NCBI GenBank assembly: GCA_951394405.1 | Contig: OX596337.1 | Location: 4,340,001 to 4,404,000 of the forward strand | Length of the DNA stretch: 64,000 bases | Source of the DNA: Coprinellus micaceus | Lineage: Eukaryota; Basidiomycota; Agaricomycetes; Agaricales; Psathyrellaceae | Direction of reading: 5' to 3' | Shown here: positions 12,730 through 24,528 of the stretch, piece by piece | Layout: every line of letters begins with the position of its first letter | How positions within the stretch are numbered: position 1 is the stretch's first letter | Position numbers and translations under genes: made by a program | Notes under the pieces: model-generated | Databases searched by the model: none | Told to the model about the DNA's origin: nothing | Seen by the model: the letters and a program-made list of their open reading frames with translations, nothing else

Positions 12730-12990
12730 CGTGTCAGTCCTGTTGTGTAGCTTGAGTGAGCTTCCCTTGTGAGACTTCAGGCACCTGGACCATCGTGGTC
12801 ACAGTTGAAAGCCAACCCTCCTCCTCGTTCCCTTCCCGCCCGAGTCAGGGGCCAGGCACACACCGGCAAACACTCCACACCGCCACGCCTGCACATCCCA
12901 CGTGGGGCCTGGGCCAGACTCGGAAGCATGGCTCGTTCGTTGTTAAACTAGCACCCATGCTTCGTTCATATCTACAGTCATTGCATATTC
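12730..12990 (-). repeat. module downstream segment (R3), inverted copy
   Basis: Reverse-complement similarity to 37870-38010 and 41395-41510 is visible as the words ACGTGGG, CCTGACTCGG, GAACGAGGAGGA and CACGATGGT. In the plus-strand units this segment follows UP, and here it follows UP-A on the minus strand, so the order is kept. Confidence 0.6.
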
Positions 12991-13156
12991 ATATCACAGA
13001 CTATTGTTACAGCAGCAACACAAGGAACCATTCTCGACATACAACTTGAAGGTTTGTTCCTTCAGCATTCTGGGTTCTCGCCTACTCATCAGCAGGAATA
13101 CCTTCCCAAGTGCCCTGCGCTCCTTCACCCAACGCGTCTTCAACCCCCAGGCCAGC

Positions 13157-13697
13157 CTAGGACTTAGGGTGGGTCCCGGCCCACCACGCATTCCACACTG
13201 TCACTGCCGACGCGATGGGCTCCAGCTCTGCGAGCCAGCTGAGGTACAGTGCCTGGCGCCGCCTGGGGTCCATCCCGACCGTCGGCTGGATGACTGCTGC
13301 GAGCTTCTCGCTGTTGTCGCCCGCGCGGCGGCGTACGTTGAAATGGATCCCCTTCCCGTCGTTGTCGTTGTCGAGCCGCACGATGTCAAGGACGGTCCTA
13401 GTGCCGCGGAGGCCAAAACCCAGATGTGCGGTCGTTAGTGAGAAGAGAGAGTGGAAAAGTCGGGGCACTGCCACGTCGCTGTGAAGCGAACGATCCACGT
13501 ACCGACGGGCTTTCCTTTGGCAGGGCCGAGGCGGCTTTGAACGATGATGAGTGTGCGGTTCAAGCAGGGAGGAAGCAGGGTAACACATACCTGTCGTAGA
13601 ACCTCAGGTGTTGCAAGGGGAGCGGGCGTTCCACGAAGCGGCAGGCGGCCTGCGCGGCTTCACCGTAGGTGTTGAAATATTTGACTGCTTCAGGCAT
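13157..13697 (-). pseudogene. UP-A, damaged copy of the unknown 'UP' gene
   Basis: The minus-strand copy of UP starts at ATG 13697 (MPEAVKYFNTYGEAAQAAC) and keeps the first intron. At the second intron the acceptor, TCTAG in the intact copies, reads TCTGG (positions 13421-13420), so the required AG is lost. The next downstream AG would change frame. The third exon still reads VLDIVRLDNDNDGKGIHFN and VWNAWWAGT but ends at a stop after THPKS. The UP-B and UP-C copies continue for about 25 more residues to a GEG.IP..DE tail. The DNA for that tail is still present but frameshifted. A lost splice site plus a shifted C-terminus points to a pseudogene, although an alternative transcript cannot be excluded. 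Confidence 0.75.
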
Positions 13698-13783
13698 CAC
13701 GGTGGGCGAGTGGGAGTATATGTTTGTTTTGGGCGGTAGAAGGGGTGAATTCAAGAATGATTAACATAAGGAAAAATCCTCCC

Positions 13784-13790
13784 CTTTATA
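13784..13790 (-). promoter_or_regulatory. TATA box upstream of UP-A
   Basis: TATAAAGGGG on the minus strand, matching TATAAAAGGGGAG upstream of UP-B and UP-C. It lies about 90 bp from the ATG. Confidence 0.5.
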
Positions 13791-13799
13791 CACCCCCAA

Positions 13800-14730
13800 G
13801 TCCCTCATGTGGTATTGAATAGGGTTCATAGGAACCACCAGATTGGGGCACATCCCATGTCGGAGGGATCCTATCTCAACCTTCTAAGCACACACCCGTT
13901 TGCACAGAAGGAAGGAGGCTGTTCGTCTGCTACGCCTCCCATTCAATTGACAGGTACACATCATCTTCTAGTCTGGCTTGGAGTCAGCATTACGAGATGC
14001 CCTCGGAAGAGAGATGCCGTAAGTGCGACCTACAAGGCTACAGAAGGCAACTCTCTGAGGCTTCTCAATCGATCCTGTGGATTTCGCCTCGTTCATCCAC
14101 ACAAGGCGTACACAAACTCGAAGGATCTGGCCTCCTCACTCCCAGAAACCCCACCTTCATGACGCCACAGCACCCACAAACCCACAAACCCACAAACCAC
14201 ACTCTCGGTAAATGGCGTCTACCTTGAAGAGACCTCTACGAATGGCATTAATCGCGCAGCATGTCAACTTCACCTTGCGATTGAATGAACATAGAATTTG
14301 CCACTCATGTGGCCTGAATCACCCATGGGGCCCAGCATCTTGCAATATGAACTGGGCGCCTATCGATTGATCTTATCCGATGAGCTTGAGATAGCAGCCA
14401 ATTGTCAAGTCAAAAACCTACCCTGGGTCCCATTCGGTCGACTCCATTCGAAGTCGTGGCCCTAGTACGGTCGACCATGGCCTTGAACCTTGATAACGAG
14501 GGCATAGAGTGGTTGAACAAGTGCCAAGCCCATTGTGGCGCACACACAGGGTATCCCTGTTGGGTCGTTAACATAAATATGGTTCAAGCGAAGATCTGAA
14601 CGGACCTCGCCAGGATTGTGCAAATCGCCATTCCATGCAACACAGCGCCAAAACCTATGTTATTAATGATGAGGGAAAAACAGTCGTCGAAATAAGTGGA
14701 GAGGGTGCGAGGAACAATCAAGTTGGAACC
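13800..14730 (-). repeat. module spacer segment (R2), inverted copy upstream of UP-A
   Basis: This is the reverse complement of 39800-40530, with shared landmarks GGGCGCCTATCGATTGA, CCTGAATCACCCATGGGGCC, CATAGAATTTGCCACTCATG and CCCATTCAATTGACA. No gene lies inside it. A short CCCACAAA tandem sits at 14168-14192. Confidence 0.7.
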
Positions 14731-15659
14731 ACCCGCAATGAGGGTGGATGGACGGAATGCCATAATACGAATGAAGCGCAGAAGAGGCTCGCAGACAACC
14801 TGCCTCCGTAATGTTCAACAGGAACACCGAACTCATCGGACGGAAGCAGCATTGGACGAGAATATCGCCCTGGTCGCGCGACTTCTCAAAAAGGTTAGCG
14901 AGTGCCTAAGGAAGGTAAAACCACCTCGGGTATCGTATTTCCCAAAGCCTTCTTGCCTCCCCCGCCATACCAAAGGTGGGGTTTGGGGCCGGCCCTGTCG
15001 TCGCCTTTCCTGACCCCTTCCGTGGAGTGAACATGGGGCTTGGTACCATCGCGGACCACAGGAGGTTCATGCCTGCAATATTGATGAGTCGCCATGATGA
15101 ACGGACAGGGAGCGTCGGATGTGGGAGTTACGTACCTCCGTCAATGAGCACCTCCTCATCCCTCCCTGTCGTCCTAGCCGTGTCCATGGGGCTTCATCCG
15201 GCGCTGTACTCAACTCAGCGCCAGAAGATTCTGAGCCTTGTGAAGCCTCGACGAGGACGATTGCTGAGAGGCTTCGAGTCCCGACAGCCATCCTGGTAGC
15301 AACGACCTCGTCCCCGGCGTACACGAGGGGTGTACGTAGACTTGAGTGAGTTTGCCGTACTCAAGAACGATGGCGGGTTCAGCTACCGCAGGAAATTTCA
15401 GATCAACGAGTGTAGCTATACGTGCGAAAGCTTCTGCTCGTACCCACAATGAACCACCTTCTGCCTCCCTTCTTCTTCCTATTCCTATTCCTCTTCCTCT
15501 GCTTCTTCTTCTTCAACGCCACCCCTCACCGGCGTCTTCGTCCCCACATTCACCCAGCACCCCGCGCTTCCATCGTCCCAGGTGGGGTAATGCTGAACCC
15601 GTGGTCGTCGTTGTCACCGGAAATAGATGTACCGAGTTACGCTAGCTTCCCGTACTAGA
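14731..15659. other. intergenic region before the transposon
   Basis: No supported gene. There is a CTTCCT/TTCTTC-rich tract at 15463-15520 and a few short ORFs. The stretch ends at the transposon's left target-site copy. Confidence 0.4.
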
Positions 15660-15670
15660 CTTTGACGAAA
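15660..15670. repeat. left target-site duplication
   Basis: CTTTGACGAAA, identical to 24529-24539 in direct orientation and sitting exactly outside the AACTTG-rich terminal region. Confidence 0.75.
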
Positions 15671-15870
15671 GGTTGTTAACAATTTAACTTGAAACCAGTT
15701 AACTTGCATTAACTTGACTAACTTGCCCCTAACTTACCTGCTGTATAAGGGAATAATTCAGGTGAATCTACCTTGGTAAGTCGTATAACTTGGGCGTGAC
15801 TTGGCCCGCACTTGGTTGCAGCAAGTTAGCGGTGCAAGGTAACTTGGGGGAGGATAACCTCAAGTATTGC
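15671..15870. repeat. left terminal inverted repeat, AACTTG-rich
   Basis: It contains about nine AACTTG/ACTTGG words, several in the order seen in the reverse complement of 24350-24528. The outermost 30 bp match poorly. The clustered hexamers look like subterminal transposase-binding repeats, which is an inference. Confidence 0.65.
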
Positions 15871-16648
15871 GACGGTAAGTGCGATACTAGTCTGTCTGGT
15901 TAGAGAACTCGGTGATTAGACGAGCTGTTGTTCCTGCGGTGTAGATAGAGCCAAAAAAAGGGAGTATTGAATGGTAAAGCGCGAATCGGAGCGCATCCGG
16001 GGTTTTCGCTGAGGTCTGGTAGCATGTGGCTGGTTCCCATTTAGGGACCTTAACCCTAACCGCCATCAACCGGCGATGAGACGGAAGTGCTGTTTAACCT
16101 CGACCCTCCCACCACCTCCCCCGAAACAGGTCAAGAACCCAAGAACATATGAAAGCATAAGAGGTAGCCCATAGGCAGAGGTTAGAGGGAGTATGAGCGA
16201 AGGAGACCTCCACGGTTTAGGGGGAGGATGTGCGGTTAGTAAGGGTGGCCACATTGCACGGGTGCAGACTGAGCTCGAGGTGCGCCGCGATTGTGTTTCT
16301 CATCTTCTTCCTCACTAATTATCACAAACTATTCCTAGTACCATAATTAACTTCCTTACTACTACCATATGCGATGTTTTCTATGCAATCGAAGCTTCAA
16401 GGCCGGTCGTTTTTGCTGGATTCAACCAGGCCTTAACCTGGTCCTGCCCTCGTCAGGCATTTCCTGTGGCCAAAGCCCCAAGGATCTCAATGCAAATCAA
16501 CAGGTAGACGAACATTTACTGACCTTGTTGTGTTCTAGGGGTCCTTGTTTGATGCTGTCTGTTGCTCAACTCTCGCTTATCCGAGAACCATGTGGTGAGC
16601 TTTTGGTTTAGCCGGTCGGTTTTTGAGTGTTCCCCTCCTCCCTTTTCC

Positions 16649-19600
16649 ATGGTTTTAAGGCCCATCTCATACAATATGGATGGTCCCCCATACTTTAACG
16701 AACCCTACCCGTCTTATTCCTCAACTGCGTCTCCCCATGACACCCGGCAACAAAGCGATCACCCCTATCCTCTGCAACACCAGTTTGGCCCTGCTGCATC
16801 GTTCTCGCGCCCTTTAGGAAGTCTTCGAAGCGCCCAAGATTACCCACCACTCTTCGACCCCCTCCAACCATCTGCCGATCTGGAAATACAACCACAGGGA
16901 CGACATGACCTGTATCTTGAGACCCGTCCGCTCGACCCGCCTTCTGGCCAACTGCAATACGAACGGCAACTCTTTCCAAACCAAACTTCGCAAAAAGCGA
17001 AGGATACGACCCAGGTCGACCCAGATCGACCAAACGATGCCTCTGGTGGGAAGGGAGGGATTGGACAGCAATTCCAGCCGTGCGGTGATGATAACGCGTT
17101 GGGACAACGAGCGCAGATGCACGGTGGGCATAGCTTCGATGTGCAGGGCGCCTCTGGACAGCATTTCCAGACACACGGCAGGCAGGGGGCGTTTGGACAG
17201 CAAGTTCAGATGAACGGCGGACGGGGAGCATTCGGACAGCCTCAGGTCCAGATGCACGGAGTGCCTGAGGGCACATTTGGGCAGCAGGCCCAGACGTATG
17301 GAGGGCATGGCATGTTTGGGCAGCAAGTCCAGATGCACGGAGGGCAGGGTGCGTTTGGACAACATGCCCAGATGCATGGCGGGCAGGGCATGTTTGGACA
17401 ACAGGTTCAGATGCACGGCGGGCAGGGCGCGTTTGGACAGCATGCGCCATACCCTAGTGGGCAACAAGTGTATGCCCATCCGGGCTACATGCCGCCCATT
17501 GCATACTACCCACCGCCTGGTACATCATCATTTTCTGAACCCAATAGGTTTACGTGTCTAACATTCGGAGTAGGCTATCTTCCCCCGCCATTACTGTCCC
17601 AGCCGATCCACCGTAAGCACATAGTTATTGAGTGTATCTTAAAAAAATGCCTAACAGATTCTGCAGAGCCGCCTCCCCACACCCTTCACCCAAACCAAAT
17701 ATACGCAATGCTTATGGCCCAGCAACTCCCCCAAATGCAGGCGCCGCCGCTATTCCAACTCATAACGCCAGGTGCTGCTCCCATCACACTTACATTGGCT
17801 CCAGCCTCCATACCAGATGTCCAAGCACTCCAACAAGTCCTCGCCCCAGCTGCTATCCCGGGTCAAGTGGGCCGCACTCAAGGAACCATGTCTCAGCCGA
17901 ATCCCCCTGCTCCCAAAAATGCGCCGCCTCTGGCAAATCCTATCCAAACCCCAGCACGTCCGCTTTCTGAGCCAATCGGTAAACTGGCCCCGGGCACAAA
18001 TGCGCAGGGACCAAACAATAAACCGGAGGCGTTAAATGGCCCTTCGAAAGCAGCACATGCGCGGGCACAAGTTTCTCAAGATTTGGACACCTGCCCCCTG
18101 TACGACAGCGAGGATGAAGGCAAGTGGCCAGTTAAGTATCACTGTGTCAGTAGATCAAGCTAACTTCAGGCAAATACTAGACGACGATGACTTTCATCAT
18201 CCGAACGGGTTTGTACGGCGCAAGTTTATCCTCGGCAAGGAGCCCGCCGACTATTCGCACAGCAAGTGGGTGTTCCGTAACCGAGGACATCGGAAGCATG
18301 AAGGCGATCCAAAGGCTACAATGTCCGAGTGCCTCGCCCTGTATACCTGTTCTAATCAGAGATGTGGAACCCCGGCAAGGCCCAAGACGAACGACACCTC
18401 ACGTGCCCTTCAGCTCAAGGAAGGTTGCAAGAAATGCGGCAGCCCACTTGACGCGAGCCCGCCGTGCCCCGCCAAGTACTACACCTTCGTATATCACGAC
18501 ATCGACCAGTCTTACAAGGTGTTTGAACACCAGGGGGTACATAGCCACCCTCGACTCCCAGAAAATGGCTACATGTCTCAACGCCAATCACTGAAGATAA
18601 TCGACGCTGTTTCTCGAAACCCCACAACCAATGCCCTCCGAATGCGACACAGAGGAGGGGATGCCCCAGGGTCAACACCTCTTACCAAAATCTCAGCTTC
18701 ACTGAACGACCAGGGTAAGGTCCGCTACCAGCACAAGAAGGCTAAGAAGGTGCTCGGGCTCAGTACCGACGGTGGGGTGGTACGAGGGGGATTTACGTTC
18801 CTCAGCAAACTCACCAACCTCAATGCCACCTTGGGCCAACGCTTCCTGGTCGAGTCTCAATGGCACAACCTGTGCTATTTTCAGGTGCAAACTGACTTCA
18901 TGAGTGACGCGATCACCAGAACAGTGGACGACTGGGTTGAGATGGACTCTCGCAAGGATGCTCGGCATGGGTTCATCACCGATGGAAACCATTCATTCTT
19001 CAAGGAGGGCGTTCTCCTGACAACCGGCGTGTTTGACCTAATGCTCCTGGCTTTCATTCCCGTTTTGTATACTTGGACACTTCGTGTCGATACCGAACAC
19101 CACATCGCTCATTTCCGACGCATCAATGCTTCCGTCGTCAGCCGTTTAAGGGAGCTCGGGCTCCCCTATGATCCAAAGAACTTTGTCCATGTGCGTGCCC
19201 TACGCCTCTATCTTTGGGCATCCACTTAGTACTACTACATCTCATAGACGGTGGATTATTCCGTATCTCAGCTCAACGCCCACCGACAAGCATATGCTGA
19301 AGCTGTCGCTCCCCTCAAAATATCTGGATTTGCCAACTTGAGCCAGGAGGCTCGAGATCTCGAGCTACGTATCCTCGAGGATGAGGCAGAGAAAGCCGAG
19401 AAGGGGTGTGACGTTCACTGGTACCGTTCTTGTCACCGACTCAGCAAGTTGCTGAAGGATGAAGAGCCGGTGTCCGAGCAAGCTGTTTTCCGAGAGATCA
19501 CCACCAAGCTCATGTCAGAGTCCTCAGTGCAGTTCGTTGAGGCAGTCAAGCGCATCAAGACCGAATTTCCACAAATTTCCCTTTGGATTTCATGGTGGCT

Positions 19601-22600
19601 TAGACCCACAATTGCTCAAATGGCCTTCCCGTCACAGAGCCGTGCCGATCCTGAAACCGACACCCAAACTCCAAACACCTCGAACCCTGTAGAGCACCTC
19701 CACCAACTACTTGGCCATGCTTCTGGTTCAAAGCACGATATCATTGATGGGATAGAAGAGCTGTATTCAGTGGCGCTAGATATTGCTTCGGCGTGGGCTG
19801 CCAGCAAAGGTGAGTGATGCCAACAAGCTCAAACAGGGACCTATAAGTCTGACCCCCCTTTAGAAGGTTCATACGTCCCACATGGTCCCCGAAAGAAACC
19901 TGTCATAAAGGGACCACAAACTTTCGAGAATGATGGACGTGCACCAGACACACATCAAGCACTCTCTCCCAAGAAAGGGAAGTCAGCCAAGGTAAAAGCT
20001 ATTGTGGCACTGGACCCAGCTGAGAAGAAATCAGTGTCTTTCTTCCCCTCCACACCTTCCCCCTCAAAGAAAAAGTCTCCGTTGAAGAAGGCCTCATCTC
20101 AAACGAAGATCTCAGCAAAGCCAGTGCCGACAATCTCAGTCGTCAAGGAGAAACGAGTTCCTGCTGCAAGGCTCATCAGCTACAAATGGGCACGTAACTC
20201 CTGCTGGATTGATGTTTCTCTGGAAGCATGGGTCCGGACCATTGAAGCGTGGCCTGAAGCACGAAGAAGCAGTGTTCATTTCCTCCCTGATCCTGGCTCT
20301 TTCCTTTATGGCTTCCTTCGGCACTGTCACACACGAATCACGATGACCTCTACGTCAAAGCCAGAGGTTCGAAAGCTCAGAGCTGAACTGGAACGTTTCC
20401 GGGAAATTACACGAAGGAAGCTCCTGGACGACTGGAAGGCAGCAGATCCACGGACCAACGACATGGGAGATGCTGCAGCTTGGCTACAGGTTGCTCTCAG
20501 GGTGAGTGTCCACTACCTGCCACAATTGAAACCCAATTATTGAGTTAACATGCTGTGTTTTAGGATGGCAAAGAGAGCCCTACTGCACTCAATTTCTTTT
20601 CAATGAGTTATACAGTATTCTGCTACTGTGCGGAGCACCATATAAGCAGCTACCCCATCATCAAGAGTGGATTATCCAACATAATGGTCCAATGACTTTG
20701 TCCTGCTTATGTTCACCGACTTGGTGAGCTTGCAAGTAGCTCGCCCACTCTCACGCAGTACTATCAGCGGCACATTCCAGTGTCTGGGGGTCAGTCCAAC
20801 ACTATCCATGACCAGTTGGATTCAACCACATGCAAAATGGAAGGATGCAAGCTGGTGTCAATTCCCAAGTCAATTGGTATCAACTGGCCTGATTCATTCT
20901 TCCTCATGGGGGATTCTCGCATAGACTTGGTGACACCTGGGTGTCCACCAGGCTCAAAGCCCTATCGTGCCAAGTTTGAGTGAGAATTCCAAGTGGGTGA
21001 GGGGAAGGAGAGGGTTGGATATCGAATGGTTGCACGGGTGGTATATCTACCAGGGGGCTCAACAACAGAGGGGGCTTTGCCTGGAGAGGATTCTGTTGAA
21101 TCTGGACACTACGTCCTTCAGGTAATTCTGGAAAACGGTGCTGTCTACGACTATGATGACTGTGTGTCAGACGGAAAGTTGACTCCAGCAAAGAACCCCG
21201 CTGCTGTGGAGGAGCAAGGGAACCCTTGCGTGGTTTACTATGCATATGCACGCACCACCAACGAACATTTTGTGAGTTGAATACCCAATTTACTTCAATG
21301 ATCACCTCAGACTAATTGGTAATTCTTAGATCCAACGCTCTATTGAGGATATTGCCAAGGATTTCTCTGAACTGTGCCCTCCGCCTGAGTTTGTGGACAT
21401 TAAATCACCAACCCCAGCACCCAAAAATGCCACTCAGCCTGGAGCAATTGCGGAGATCATAGTGCCACCAACAGCTAGTGGCCCCACAGACCTCTCTTGT
21501 GCCTCCTGCCTGCTCAGTGGTTCTGTGGAGGCTCCAAGTGTATGTTGTTCACTCTGTGAAGAGGTCTGGCACATCGAGTGTGTGACTCCACAGTACCTCT
21601 CTCCTCTTTACAAGCCTGAGGTTGATGAAGACGAATTCTGGTGTTGTCCGCAGTGTACACATCAACCAGGAGGTCAATGGGACCAGGAGATGTACGTACA
21701 GTGTTAATTTCTCTGGGAGCAGATGTGCTGACCCCGGTCCCTGTGCACCATCACTTAGGATTGGCCGTTTCCTACTTATTGACGTCAATGGCAAGCTCTA
21801 TGGTTCAGGTAGCAAAGTTAAGCATTACTTTCCAACAGAAGTGATGGAAAACCAAGGAGGCGTTGTGACACTACAATGGCACCAGTTCAACTGGTTTCCA
21901 TTTGGACCACCTCACATCTTCCGCAGGCGTTTCAAGATGACCATTGCTGAGTGCATGGATGCTCTCACTAGAGACACATTGGCGTACAATACAAGGGTGA
22001 GTAGCCATCCTCATTACTAGACCGCGACTTCGATGAGGGGACTGAGTGTGATGATATCACCACCTCTTTCAGAATCTAGGCGGGATCCAGTGGCCTATAC
22101 AGCTCAGCCATAGTGCATTGAGCCGTGGTTACTCAAATGAGCCACTGTCGATTGCCCTCAAAAATGCCGCCTCACCGATTCTGGGGATTATCGAACGCAA
22201 CATTCCCCACCCACTCATCGCAATACTCGACCTTCATGTATGGCAGAGCGAAACACCAAGGCTATCTGATTATGAGTTGCACAAATTTTTTCTTTCGTTC
22301 AACATCCCAGTTTTCCCTGCTGATGCGGAGTTACTGGAGACGTTCGTGGTGGATACATGGTCAACCTTCAAAATGGGAGCAGACTTGACAGGTCAACAGT
22401 ACCCAATTCCAGCAGAGCAGGCGGAGGTCTGTATGCGAATCTTATTCCTTTTGGTGGCTGCCCGACACTACCTCGGTTGTGATGCTCTTCACGATGCAGA
22501 GATATTTCAGCTCGCATGGACCCCCCAAGGCGACGAACTCAAGTCAGTCCCCAGCCTTGAGGACACCGACGCAATCTGTGGTCGACTCGAAGCCCTTCTC

Positions 22601-23290
22601 TCCATTCATGAGCGCGCATTCAACTCCTGCCTTCCTGCTCTCCCTCCTTTCCCAACATCAGGGAATGATAGTGACCCCCCACCCACCCTTTCCCTCAAGG
22701 ACTATCTCCGTGTGGACAATAGGGCGAAGATAATGCATGGTGGAGAGCGTATGTATCTCAGCCAGAGCATCAACAAATCGTTAAATCTGGACCATCGGGA
22801 GCGTCTCCAGCCTCTCACTGCAAGCGGCCAGCCTTACATCTTCTCGAACCCTCCCCCCGACGTTGAGCTTGCCAAGCGGCTCGTCTTAACAAACACCATC
22901 TTGTGGAAAGGTCTACCTTCCCCAAAAGCACCCAACGCCACAACCCAGGCAACGCCAGGATTCCGTTTTGTTATCCCAGTTGAAGCGAGGTCTGCTGAGC
23001 CTCTCCATATGAATATCCCTCCTCCCCCCACGCGACAGGATGCTCGGAAGCGGAAAAGCAAGAGCCTCAAAATCACTACCACAGCAATACGGCGCAGCTC
23101 GCGCATCCGTTCAGCACCCCACGAAGTCCCTCCCACACCAAATCTAGAGCCGCGTCAAACCGACTCCTTTAGCGGGTCGAAAATCACAGGACCAGATCCG
23201 ACTACAAACGTAGTGCTAGGGAAACGGAGGGGAAGTGACACCGACAAAGGAGAACATGAGCAGTCACAAAAGAAGGTAAAAGATGAGTGA
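16649..23290 (+). CDS. GCM-zinc / DDE transposase / USP-like protease / PHD fusion protein
   Basis: Model exons: 16649-17612, 17667-18135, 18170-19190, 19248-19809, 19864-20501, 20564-21271, 21330-21691, 21723-21996 and 22073-23290 (about 2071 codons, frame kept). In order: a Gln/Gly/His-rich tandem region (about 140-270). Next is a GCM-like zinc domain (about 490-600) with C/H residues in YTCSNQRCG, GCKKCG and VFEHQGVHSHPRLPENG. A DDE transposase follows with Asp749 (FITDGNH), Asp821 (TVDYSVSQLNAH), GCDVHWYRSCH and Glu967 (NPVEHLHQLL). A C19/USP-like domain has Cys1119 (RNSCWIDVSLE), His1400 (SGHY) and Asp1416 (YDYDD). A PHD finger lies at about 1511-1562, and the tail is basic. Two in-frame TGA codons (20693-20695, 20981-20983) interrupt the USP part, so full-length product is doubtful. 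The second and seventh introns would be only 34 and 31 nt. MULE transposases with WRKY/GCM zinc fingers are known; USP and PHD modules on them are the odd part. Confidence 0.75.
17080..17449 (+). repeat. coding 54-bp tandem repeat (Gln/Gly/His-rich)
   Basis: About six in-frame copies of an 18-residue unit of the form GGQGAFGQQVQMH occur in the N-terminal region of the transposon protein. They read openly on both strands, which explains the long antisense ORFs here. The composition is prion-like/disordered and may support self-association; that is an inference. Confidence 0.7.
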
Positions 23291-23836
23291 ATGCACATGT
23301 TAGTTACTCAGTATCGTCAATGCCAAAACAATAGCCTTGGGCGACAACACTTATGCGTGCCCCGGGCACCCCAGACTGCCAGTGCCTGACAGAACCGAGC
23401 GACGGCTGGTCGTGTCGACGGCGCAGGTCAGGACTTGGCAATAAAATGTCAATGTAGATTCCCAGTGGAGTGAGGAGCAAGCAAGCGACATTTTCTATCG
23501 TACTTGCACCACACATGCCGGAGGGAGGAATCCAATAATAGGTGAGATAAAATGGCCCTACGATATTGACCATCGTAGCCGTCAATGCTTGTGACTGGCG
23601 GAACGTTGGCACACCGATCGAGTGGGGTCAGGCGGAAGGTTGAGAGACAAATTCAGAACCCCACTCCAGCCACCGAACACCTTACAGACGAAGCGTAAAT
23701 GTGCTTTTTGAAGTAACAACCGGAGTGCACCATGCCCGCAGGCCAGCAACATCCGAAGTACTTCTGGGCATGCCTCAGGGAACATAAGATCTGCCGAAGG
23801 GACACCCCGGTCCCCTTCTAAGCCCTACGGCGCAAC

Positions 23837-23937
23837 CATCGCCACCCGCTAGAGACGCTACTAGTGTCTAATGAGCTTGTCCCTCAACAGGACGCGTGCT
23901 CATCGCCACCCACTAGCGGCGCCACTAGCGTCTAATG
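23837..23937. repeat. short direct repeat inside the transposon 3' region
   Basis: Two copies of a ~37-bp unit beginning CATCGCCACC and ending TCTAATG (23837-23874 and 23901-23937) lie between the gene end and the right terminal repeat. Confidence 0.6.
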
Positions 23938-24349
23938 GTACGCTCGTATCCACTTGAAAAAGCGTTCAAACCACATCTACGGATGCCCCCCCATGGCATC
24001 CGTGCCTCTAAAACTGGCGAGAGATGGGTTGGACGAGGTGGTGGGGGTCCAGGGGGAGAAAGACGAGGAGAGGAGGAAAGAAGATGGTATGATATGATAT
24101 ATCTAGCCTCATTTCGAGCTCAGCTTAGATTCTGCGCTTCCATTACTCTCGTTTCTGGCTTATTCTTCAGACCCCTGGACACGTTGGAACCTCGAGGCGA
24201 CGGTCAACCCGTTCTGGTTAGCTTGAAACCTTCACGCGTGATGGGCGTTCCGCACCATACCTGTTTGGGTTGTTACTCATAAATACATCATACGCTGGGC
24301 GCCTAACTGACACTCCACCCAACCAAAACCATTTGTGTCTCGAAGAGGA

Positions 24350-24528
24350 TGGGCTCCCAGCCAAGGTACCTTGCACCCGAGTTCAGTTACCCATGTGGTA
24401 CACCCAAGTTAGACCCAAGTAACCACATGCTCACCCCAGGCCATTGGGCCCGAAAATTACTCGAATAGGCAGGCAAGTTAGATACAAGTTAGCCAAGGTA
24501 ACTTGATTCCAGGCAATTTATGCGCACT
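24350..24528. repeat. right terminal inverted repeat
   Basis: Its reverse complement runs parallel to 15671-15870: CTAACTTG then CTAACTTGCCTGC, then CTTGGGTCTAACTTGG, then GGTGCAAGGTACCTTGG. By eye identity is roughly two-thirds over the alignable parts, with small indels. Confidence 0.65.

Noticed and set aside
15422..15658. Hydrophobic ORF (poly-Leu/Phe) resembling a signal peptide or membrane helix
   Set aside because: Produced by a CTTCTT/TTCTTC-rich tract; no splice continuity and no homologous block nearby.
16695..17479. Long minus-strand ORFs (251 and 221 codons) in the transposon gene
   Set aside because: They are antisense to the Gln/Gly-rich tandem repeat, which stays open in several frames because of its 54-bp period; no domain is present.
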